In this document: positions 1 through 8,500 of the stretch, one piece after another
Numbering within the stretch: position 1 is the first letter of the stretch
Layout of the letters: the number at the start of each line of letters is the position of its first letter
Origin: Klebsormidium nitens
Taxonomy: Eukaryota; Streptophyta; Klebsormidiophyceae; Klebsormidiales; Klebsormidiaceae
Length of the DNA stretch: 29,077 bases
Assembly (NCBI GenBank): GCA_000708835.1
Contig: DF237506.1
Coordinates: forward strand, 1 to 29,077
Direction: 5' to 3'
Notes under the pieces: generated by a model
Seen by the model: the letters and a program-made list of their open reading frames with translations, nothing else
Told to the model about the DNA's origin: nothing
Databases searched by the model: none
Position numbers and translations under genes: made by a program

Positions 1-69
1 AAAAGCTTCGCATGGTTTCCGCACATGTGAAGTAGACAGGCAGCGTGTGACCCTGTCCAACCGTCACAG

Positions 70-557
70 CGGAGCAGCGTTATGCAGCCGCACAGTATGA
101 GCTGGGCATGCGCTACAATCAAGGCGAGGGCGTGGACGAGGTCTACTCCAAGGCCGTGGAGTGGTACAGGAAGGCCGCCGAGCAGGGATATGTGGTCGCA
201 CAGTACGAGCTGGGCATGCACTACTACAAAGGGGAGGGTATCGGCAGGGATTTCTACAAAGCCGTGGAGTGGTTGAGGACGGCCGCCGAGCAGGGGTATG
301 CGGTCGCACAATACGAGCTGGGCATGCGCTTCTATAAAGGCGAGGGCGTCGGCAAGGACTTCTCGAAGGCCATGGAATGGTACCAGAAGGCCTCCGAGCA
401 GGAGTGCCACAATGCTACAGTTGCAATGGAACTGTTGGCCAAGGTGGTGGTGGCGAATCGAGTGCAGATAAAGATGGGTTTGTTTCGGGGCATTTCCGTT
501 GTTGGGTTGTTCGTCCTTATTTCCCTCATAAAGATGGAATCAGAGCAAGAGAAGTGA
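70..557 (+). CDS. Sel1-like repeat protein, C-terminal exon (5' end outside window)
   Basis: The frame encodes three consecutive 36-residue Sel1-like repeats, each with the pattern AQYELGM-x-Y-x-GEG followed by KAVEWYRKAAEQGY or a close variant. Such helical hairpin repeats form solenoids that serve as protein-protein scaffolds; nothing here tells the partner. The first repeat lacks its own start: AEQ appears right after a CACAG at 65-69, and a stop lies in frame at 48-50, so the exon probably begins at about 70 with a phase-1 acceptor and more repeats lie upstream. After the third repeat come a non-repeat segment, a hydrophobic stretch (ISVVGLFVLISLI) that could span a membrane, and a short charged tail ending in TGA at 555-557. 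The family is widespread in bacteria, protists and giant viruses, so the identity of this member is open. The family call is firm; the exon limits are less so. Confidence 0.75.
84..407 (+). repeat. Three tandem 108-bp units encoding Sel1 repeats
   Basis: Units start at 84, 192 and 300 with an exact 108-base period and no indels. The segment encoding AQYELGMxxY is nearly identical at the DNA level among the three, which suggests recent unit duplication or gene conversion rather than ancient repeats kept similar only at protein level. Confidence 0.85.
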
Positions 558-827
558 ATCACGGCGGGCGCGGGTTTAGGGCTTTGTTTGGGGATTATAA
601 GGTTATTCATAGGAGTAGATGGGTTTTGGGCTAAAGGGTTGTGCGGCCATTTCTTTTTCACGTTGATGTATTTCGGCATGTCTATCGTTCTACTTTTGCC
701 GATTTTGTGTTGTGGACCGTGTGTCATAGGTATCCCCATTGTTCTTATTGCGACAACTTTTCAGAAAATGTATTTAATCATAGTACAGATACTAGTGATA
801 ATCTCAAAGAAACTAAAATTAAGTTAG
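558..827 (+). other. Membrane-rich open frame continuing in frame after the Sel1 stop
   Basis: Directly after the TGA at 555-557 the same reading frame stays open for 89 codons to a TAG at 825-827. It encodes strongly hydrophobic stretches, for example MSIVLLLPILCCGPCVIGIP and MYLIIVQILVII, so two or three membrane passes are possible. No start codon in strong context opens it. It may be the original C-terminus of the Sel1 protein lost to a nonsense mutation, a read-through or selenocysteine extension, a separate exon, or chance. The remaining bases from 828 to about 1070 hold nothing recognisable. Confidence 0.3.
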
Positions 828-1072
828 TGGGGAGGGGTTCATTTCAACATTCGAGCAATGTTGACGTTTGAGGTGCCGTAGCACTTACATCTAACATTGA
901 GTTGGCTTGGACAACGCACTGCATTATTTATCGATGTTGTTGTCTTGTCTCAGAATGGCGATAAGTCATCCAACAGATCAAGATGCCCCAGATCCCCCAC
1001 CCCGTCATCATAATCTAAGAACATATCTGACTTTATCTGTCGTGGCTAACCTGGCAAATCTGAAAGCTCCGC

Positions 1073-1245
1073 ATGTTGAGAGATATGCGCTACAGGAAGA
1101 TGAAGCCGGCAGCCATGAAGGTGCGCCTCTTGGAGCTCGAACGTGATTTGGAAGTGTTATTACATGAGTCGGTAGTCTCTCTTAACTATCTATCGAACTA
1201 TCTTGAATATTTTGACACTATGCATCAGGTATGTAGACTACGCTA
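1073..1245 (+). other. Short unrecognised open frame, possible exon
   Basis: A 57-codon frame starts with ATG at 1073 (second ATG at 1085). Its first part looks protein-like: Lys/Arg-rich, then an amphipathic run beginning LLELERDLEVLL that could be a coiled coil, up to a GTATGT that could be a splice donor at about 1229. No family is recognised. The frame overlaps the left half of the proposed copia LTR, so the two readings compete. Confidence 0.2.
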
Positions 1246-1495
1246 AGTCACCCTCATATTACTAGTGTCGTCACGATGATTCGGAGGTATCGAGACCCAA
1301 CTCTAACCTCCGAGTCAATAACATGCGCGACGCGTGTGCGCTTAACCCCAAAATACTGCGGTGTACGGTGGACCTTATGTTTTTGACTTCTACTCAACCA
1401 AATCACTCAATTAAACGCTCTTGTGAAGCTCACGCTACATTTGATTGGGGGAGGTATGTTTGGCGTTTAATTAGATTGATTGTCACAATCTAACA
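1155..1495 (-). repeat. Probable 3' LTR of the copia fragment
   Basis: Read on the minus strand, the segment begins TGTTAGATTGTGACAATC immediately after the purine-rich GTGGGCGAG, which resembles the polypurine tract / 3' LTR junction of plant copia elements. The right limit (1495) is fairly good. The left limit (1155) rests only on a TGTTA that pairs with the terminal TAACA, giving 341 bp; a match this short could be chance. No second LTR copy is seen on the other side of the element, and bases 1496-1615 look like its 3' untranslated leader to the LTR. Confidence 0.5.
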
Positions 1496-1615
1496 CTCGC
1501 CCACGCATATGATTTTATTTCTATACATCTGAAATCAGATAACACCACACAACACGTTCGTTTGTATATATGCATATATTTCAGAATGCTGTTCCTCACG
1601 CTACGTTGCAATATC

Positions 1616-3000
1616 CTATTGCACTGACATCTCCCTACACGTTTTTAAATTCTTCGGCTTGAGCGTCTTTGTCAAAGCGTCCGCCACCATTTGCGCCGCT
1701 GGAATGTAGTCAAAGCGCAATTCGCCTCACGCTCTTCTCTTTTGCAAAAAGTGAGGCATAATGTCAATACATGCTTTGATCGCCGAGAAGCATTAGGATG
1801 CTTCAGCAAACCGAGTGCCCCTTGGTTATCTCCGCACATTTGGACCGCTCATTCCCAAATCTTCGCGTGTACACAATTTGCGCAACCATACGCCTTCTTT
1901 GCGGCACTCGCAGCACTCATATACTCCGCCTCCTCCGTAAATGCCGCCACCGTCAATTGCAGCCGACTCGACCAACTCACTGCGCTCCCGTAAATCAAGA
2001 AGACGTACCCCGTCGTGCTTCGCCTGCTGTCGACGTCTCCCGCATAATCCGCATCACAATAACCAACGAGCGTCTCTTGCTCCCCTCAAAGCTTACTCCG
2101 TCATTCACCCCCCCGCAAGAAAGCGCACCACCCCAAGTGCCGTCCGCCAATGATCTTCCGTTGGGTTAGCCATGTATCGTGCTAGCGCTCCGACGGCTTG
2201 TGGAATGCCCGGCCTCGTGCACACGCTCAAGTAGAGCAAGCTCCCAATCAGCTCGCTATAGGGAAGCTTGTCCGTCTTAAGAGGCTCCCCGTCCCTCATC
2301 AACTTCTCCCCCGCTCCCAGAGGCACACTCCAAGTCCTTGCTTCCGTCATCCCAAAGCTCTCGACAACCTCTCGGGTCAAATTCTTTTGCGTGAGCTTGA
2401 CGGTCCGCGCCATTCGATCTCAGGTCAAGTCCATCCCCAAGAAAAACTCGGCTTCTCCCAAGTCCCGCACGTCGAATTTCGACGCAAGATGCCTCTTCAC
2501 CTTCGCCAAGTGCGGCTACCCCGACGCCGCAATCAAAATGTCATCAACCCACAGGAGAACCCACACCCGCTCTCCGTCCACCACTGCGGAGAACAAAGCG
2601 GCATCACTCTTTGACGCCGTGAAGCCCAACTCACCGAGCACCTCCTTCAGCCGTTGATGCCAAGCGCGTGGTGCTTGCCGCAATCCGTAAAGCGCTTTTG
2701 AAGGCGACATACCGTCTCGGGTCCCCCATGCTCGTACCCCTCCGGTTGTTGCATGTATATCACCTCCTCCAATCCCCATTGAGGAACGCCGTATGTAGCT
2801 CGAGGTCCCGCGCCGCTTAAACACATATCCGGGATCAATCACTTGCAGGAGGTAAGTTATAGCCCGTACCGGATACACCCCAAAGGTATTACATAAGTGC
2901 TGATTGATGCACCGCACGCCATAGAACCTGGCCAAATACACCCTCTCCTCGGGGTATGGGTCCTCATCCATTGCCAGCTCATTCTTGCTTGCTCCTTCTA
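1616..3000 (-). mobile_element. Degenerate Ty1/copia retrotransposon, reverse transcriptase-RNase H fragment
   Basis: On the minus strand, pieces of copia Pol follow in correct order but in different frames. First comes a decayed TF-x-PV-VR-x-TS-like stretch near 2880-2980. Then come EEVIYMQQPEGYEHGG near 2750 and ALYGLRQAPRAWHQRL near 2660-2700. WVDDILIA (the YVDD-type catalytic motif, with W for the usual Y) lies near 2520-2550. KLPYSELIGSLLYLS and RPGIP follow near 2210-2280. The RNase H region [12 protein letters not shown]...EEAEYMSAA is near 1925-2000, then DNQGALGLL and VADALTKTL, ending at a stop near 1616. At least four frame breaks make it non-functional. Gag, protease and integrase are absent, so it is a 5'-truncated copy abutting the end of the neighbouring gene at about 3000-3138. 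Confidence 0.85.
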
Positions 3001-3137
3001 TGCTCTCTTCGTTTGCCTCCACCCTGCTCCCGGCCGCAGCATTCAAGAAAAGCAGAATGCCATGCTCCTGAACATACGCTCGCAAACGCTCTGAATGATC
3101 GACCAGCCCTGCAGCCCAGGAGAGGGTGGCATGCATC

Positions 3138-4164
3138 TCAGGCTTCCGGAGGAGGCAGGTCGACAGAGAGCTCTTTGGGTATGAATGACTCGATCCTATG
3201 CCGGCGCATTACAAAATGAACAATCTTCTCAGCATTACGGGCATTGAGACGGCCATAACCGTATCAATCTCGAGGAAACCTTCGAAGCGCTGTACGACGT
3301 ACGTCACGGGGTCACTCCTCGTCGTGAAACCAATCTTACTGACATTGACACAGAACAATGATCGTCCAACATAGATGAATCCACTTATGTCAGCTTCCAT
3401 TTCGCAAACCTAACATTCGTAACATAACAATTTTCTTAAGTTCGTCTCACTTGGTAGCCGGACAGTTTGGCCTAGGCCAGAATTCAAGTGTTTCGGGCGT
3501 CGGGGGGACATGGGACTCACTTGAGCTGCAGTGTTCGTTGGGAAATGATGATCATGCAGCTCTGTTCTCGTATGATTTATTCCTGCTCTGTCCCATAAAG
3601 TTGCTTGTTCTGCCTCCTCCTCTTCAGCTCCTGGAGTGTCTGCCCCTCTCTCCTGCAGTGCCAAGGTGCTGGCAACGATTTTGGCATAAGAGCTCCAGTT
3701 GCAGGATGAAGCTTCGTGCCATACCATTACCAGCATGTGGCAATAAGCCGGCTGAAGCAGGGAACCCTTACTATGTCGATCCTGTGTGTCTGTCGGGGCG
3801 CAATCATGCATTTGCTGAAGTCAACAAAGTCTTCCTGGCTATCCCCCTCAAACCCCTGAGCGTTGTCCCAGACTTCATCCCAGTCTTGATCCCCAGAAGA
3901 GGAGTCCTGGTTACACAAAATTTCATGCGTGTGTTTGCCAACCGCTTGGCTGTCCTCAGCCCTGCTTGCGAGTCACGGGGAACATGGTGCTAATAAAAGT
4001 GCTTGTCTTATCTGTGCCTTTTTGTCCACTTTTTTAGCGGGAGGTTCGGGCTCGACTGATATACTCATCACCAGATGTTGCAAACACTCTACACGGGGCA
4101 TTTGGCGCCTTTTATTGCCATAAAGTGCCCAGTGGAACACGGTGCCACCAACTAGATGCGACAT
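3138..4164 (-). CDS. Acidic protein with C-terminal T5orf172 / GIY-YIG-like domain; frame break in last exon
   Basis: Four minus-strand exons join in phase 0: 4164-4072 (31 aa, start MSHLVGG; 5' limit uncertain), 3906-3772 (45 aa, acidic, DSSSGDQDWDEVWD), 3652-3521 (44 aa, Glu-rich, GAEEEEAEQ) and from 3409 onward. Introns of 111-165 bases have GT...AG ends, for example donor GTAAGG and acceptor TGTAACCAG. The last exon carries GFIYVGRS...SKIGFTTRSDPV, fitting the start of a T5orf172 (MUG113-type) domain, a relative of GIY-YIG nucleases. The second half of that domain, NARNAEKIVHFVMRRHRI, is present but in another frame, ending LPPPEA and TGA at 3138-3140. The shift lies near 3255-3265 and equals a one-base loss or two-base gain; it may be a mutation, an assembly error or a missed intron. 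Function is unknown beyond the domain. The exon joins are inference. Confidence 0.5.
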
Positions 4165-5588
4165 TTTCGCATGAAGCTGCGGGTAATTACAAAATGATTG
4201 CACGCGTGCGAACAAAGTATGCGCGCGCACAGCGCGTGGAGGAGGTGCAGCGCAAACCTTCAGGATGACAGGTGAGCAGGCACGTGGCAGCCCTTTGTGA
4301 CCACTTCCGGGAGGGTCGGGACCCAGTTCCGAGTCATTCATGGCCGGTGCGGACCATCCCGGGCAAATGTGCCGCGGGTACGTACCTATTATGAGTAACG
4401 GTCCCGACATGCATGGGGCGCAGGATACTTAGGGATTTGGTGGCCGGGGACGTCACCAAGTCTCTAAAGTTCGACGATAAGCTGCCTTACTTAGGGATAA
4501 GGGTGCGGCGTCGGCCTTCATGTCCCTAAGTTCGGTCGGGGCACCTTCTAGGTCACCGCAGCGACGCCCGGTTTAGGCATTGCTTTCGATTTCGAAAGAA
4601 TTGTTCCTAAGGTCAGCGGTGCCCCCTAAGGTGGTGGCGGATACCCGTTTGGCGCGGGCCGCGAACTTAAAATCACCCCTGAACATTCATACATGCATAG
4701 CGGTTGCAAACGGCCGTTCATTTGATAAGGTGTACGTGGTGACAAGCCTGTTTATCACGAATCTTGACGTGAGCCGTCTTGAAAGCATACAATCCCGTCG
4801 TTTGTGAAAATAATCAAACAAGTGAGAAAGCCAGCCCGCACATGCCCATGTAAAGGCTCGGGAATGCTAGATTCAATGGTGGTGACTAACATTGCGGCCG
4901 GCAACCCTTGATATCCTTCATGCATAAGGAACTCGTCGGCATATGGGATACAATAGAACGTGAGAAAGATGACACATTGCCGGGAGAGGGCGTCCAATTT
5001 TTTTTTGTAGTACCGTCTACATTCATACATTTCTAGTCCGACCTGGGCGCATAGTAATTTTGGTACAAATGGCAAGTGCGACAGTGTGCTCAACTAATAC
5101 CGTGAATCGAAACTCTGCCGGAGCAATACCAATCGCGAAACTCTGCTTGAGCAACTTTTCTCCTTTTTGTGGCATGCCGCGCAGGTTCGACAACCACCGC
5201 TTTTCAAAATGGACGCCACACGAGCAGAATCGTTGCACCACTGAAAATCGCTGTCCGCCGCTGACGTCGCGAGGGACTGGTCTCCCGACGCCAGTGACTC
5301 TCTAAGCCGTTCATTATGTAGCTTGTCAATAATGACTGAAGCATCGACCTCACAGGATCGACCTTGTAGACCAGATCCTCTCTCAGATCACGTTGATTAG
5401 CAAGTACTTCACAGTAAAACTCTTGTGACCTTGTCTCTTGACAATGTAGCCGCTGCCCTACATCTAGACTCGCGCTTGATGCGCTTCTCTTCCCCTCAAA
5501 GTTGGAAAAAATTTTCTCCGTCGCCCTCTCCTCCTACCTTTTCGAGCATGCACCACACAATGCCTACGTTATTTTGAAACAGAGCTTA
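4165..5588. other. Spacer without recognisable gene
   Basis: No frame with protein-like composition was found. Two features stand out. At about 4425-4640 the sequences CTTAGGGA, TCCCTAAG and CCTAAGGT recur in both orientations. Near 5105-5150 two imperfect copies of CGAAACTCTGC-x-x-GAGCAA lie about 30 bases apart. Open frames of 60-112 codons here show no conserved motif. Confidence 0.5.
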
Positions 5589-8500
5589 CTATACTCCCCC
5601 TGCCGCCATTACGTGCTGCATGGCTACCTGCATAGGCACGACAGGAAACCATACTATTACGTCAGCAATCCTAGAGAAAGCCAATAACATGATAAAACTT
5701 CCTGTTGAAACGTGAAGGTCTGAGAGTCACAGCAACGGATTTTTGACAACTCCGATCATTACGTAAAACTCCGAAGGCGCCGGGCTACTAGGGGCTACTC
5801 CTACCTTGGCGTCTTCGCGGACGGTTTCGAGGTCCGCTCGCTGGGCTTTGACCGCCAACTCCAGCAGGGCGAGCCGCCACTGCCGCACTTGCCCCTCCAA
5901 AGCCAGTATCTGCAAAAGAGGCAACGGAGGTGAATCTGCTCAACCCTCAGTCTCGGCCCTGTCCTCGCCTCGTTCCACCACGGCAGCACGCCGGCACCGC
6001 ATGTTTCTCCTTCCCCCCTCCCACGCTGCCTCACCTTCCCCTCGGCCTCCGTACACACTGCCTGGAACGCGGCTGCTTGCGCGGGCGTGAATTCGGTGGT
6101 CCTCTCCAGCGCCGCATGCGCGGCCGCCCGCTCGACGGCCTTCTGGCGGCCCTCATCCACGGTGCGCTGCACGCCGGGGGGCAGCCCGTCCGCGCTTAAA
6201 GGGCCGGGGCCCGCCCCGCGCACCGCCATGTTGGCGTCCTGCCACGCACCAGCCGCACGGGTGAACAACCAGGGCGCACCCGCTACCCGCGGAACACCTT
6301 TCTCCGTCAACCAGCGGGGGGCATTTCAAAAATTGGATACGTGGCACTAAGCGGCCGGGGGCTGTCCACGACAATGCTCCGGCTTTCAGGTGCAATGCAT
6401 ACAGATGAACAGGGATTGTCCCCTCCTGAAGACTTTGCCATGGAGACGTTTCAGCCAAAGGATTTTGAACCCATAACGATGCCTGCCGCAAAGATTGAGG
6501 CCCCCAGGACGATGTCAACGAAAGGCCCCCATGTTGATGTCAACGTCACTTCTGTTTTGAGGAGGCGTTTGACGTGTGGTCCCGGCTCACAGACAGTGAT
6601 GCGCTTGACCAAGCACAGGTGCCTTGTCAGCCCTGCTCGAATACTGATTGCACGAGTGTTGACTGCCGACCTGTTCTTTTTCCAGTCGCGAGAGATGATC
6701 TTCGGACGGCATGGACCACGCCACGGTGGCCTCCTGCCGCTCCCACTCGGGCGGCGGGGTGCGGCTGCGCACGCGCATCCCCGCACCATGCCGGCCGCGG
6801 CCGTTGGGGGAGGGGGACGACGCGTCGGGGAAGGCGAGCGAGCGCAGTGGGCGGCGCATGGCCTGCGGGCGGGAACACGAGGGAGAGCGGCGTGGGCCGG
6901 ATGTGTTTGCGATGCAAGGCCGTGCACTGTGACGGCGGCACGTCCGTTCGGCAAAGTGGGAGGTATACAAGTCGACTGGCCATATCAACCAGCCGCTCTT
7001 GATAAGACCCGAAATCAAAACTGATCCCAAGGTCCCCTTCTGACGAATCAAAACGTCCAGGACTTCTGGCGACCAAGAGCTCCTTTGGAACCCATGTAAC
7101 AAGCTCTCGTGTCTGTCATCACAAGATCAAGACGAGAGGCAACCCGGCAGAACTTAACACTGAAGTACCTGTTCCTTGTAATCTGGCAGCTCGGGCAGAT
7201 CGTCTATCATTTGCATGAGGAGTAAGTCAAAAAAAAATGTGCACATCAGCTTCGACAATCGCGCATTCATTTGCCGCCACCTCAGGTTGCAAGTCTATCG
7301 TTCACAGAGGACCTTGTTTTCAAGACCAGGCCCGGCGCGGCGGGTGTACCGAGGGCGTGACGGGCACGACGGCGTCGAAGGAGCGGAAGTCGACTGCGCG
7401 GCGGCCGGACGGCTGGCGGGTGACCATGGTGGAGAAGCAGCAGTTGAGCTTGATGTCCGACGGCCGGTACGACGCGCGCGCCTGCAGCTTCGCGCTCGTG
7501 CTCGCGTCCACGCCCTGCACACACGCCGCACACACGCACCATGAGGAAAAGGAAGCAGCAGGCGGACGGTGGGCGGCAGGGCACGCTGCACGGTGTCCAA
7601 TCTGCACAGTGGTCCGAGCCCGAGTAATACAGTCGGGGCGGGCGCAATGAGAGTACGGCTTCTGAGACGGGCAGAGGGACCGCAGAGGTGGGGGGGGGGG
7701 CAGTCCTGGAAGTCACGGTGGGGCGGCAGGGCGGGGCGTACCTCGAGGAGGACCAGAATCTCCATGTCGCACTGCTCCATCATCTGGACAGCCGCAGGGC
7801 AGGCGTCAGGCATCGCGGCAATGAGAGCTGGGCAAGGGAGCGGACAGGAGAGCCAGCGCAGCATGCAGGCGGCCGCACGGTAGACCCGCGATGCAGCACA
7901 AGAGGGCCGTGCTGGCGGTCCGGGCGAGTACCTCGAAGGTGAGGCCGTAGAGCGGGGAGGACGGCGTGATGGGGTGCGCCACGATGGCCGGCAGGCCCAG
8001 GAACACCTGCCCGCCGCCCAGCACCTGCGGCACCCCGCACCCAGGGTCACGCGAAGGGGGGCGGAGACGGAACGAGACAGACGCTCAATCCCAGCATCCG
8101 TCGACTGCGCTCCAACGGAACGGCAAGGCTTTGAATTCGTCTATTTTGGATGGATCCTTCATAGGGAGTCCAACAGGCGCTCTCGTGCTGTGTGCAAGTG
8201 GACACGGTCCAAGCAGATAAGAGAAAATGAGACAAGGGCGCTGGCCCGTACCGGCAGGGTGGTGAAGCGGAATACGCTTTCGTCCTCCGCTGCATATGGT
8301 CGGTTGATGGCCACCAGCATGCGCACGTGTGCCTGCGCCAGGCAGGGCCGCACGAGCCGTCAGAAAAGACAAGACGCGTACACAGTACGTTGAAGGGCGT
8401 CAAGGAGCAACAGATGTCACCGCCGAGCAAAGCGTGTAGCAGCGCCGACACCGCAGTCGAGGCGAGCCTCGTGTTCGCCCACCTCGATGATCTGGTGCTT

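Noticed and set aside
84-407. CRISPR-like repeat array
   Set aside because: The 108-bp units are contiguous protein-coding Sel1 repeats without spacers.
6341-7024. 227-codon plus-strand frame
   Set aside because: It is antisense to a likely Kir tail exon and is low-complexity Arg/Gly/Ala without motif.
7295-8050. 251-codon minus-strand frame
   Set aside because: It reads through three Kir introns in the wrong frame; the Kir exons inside it are in other frames with conserved motifs.
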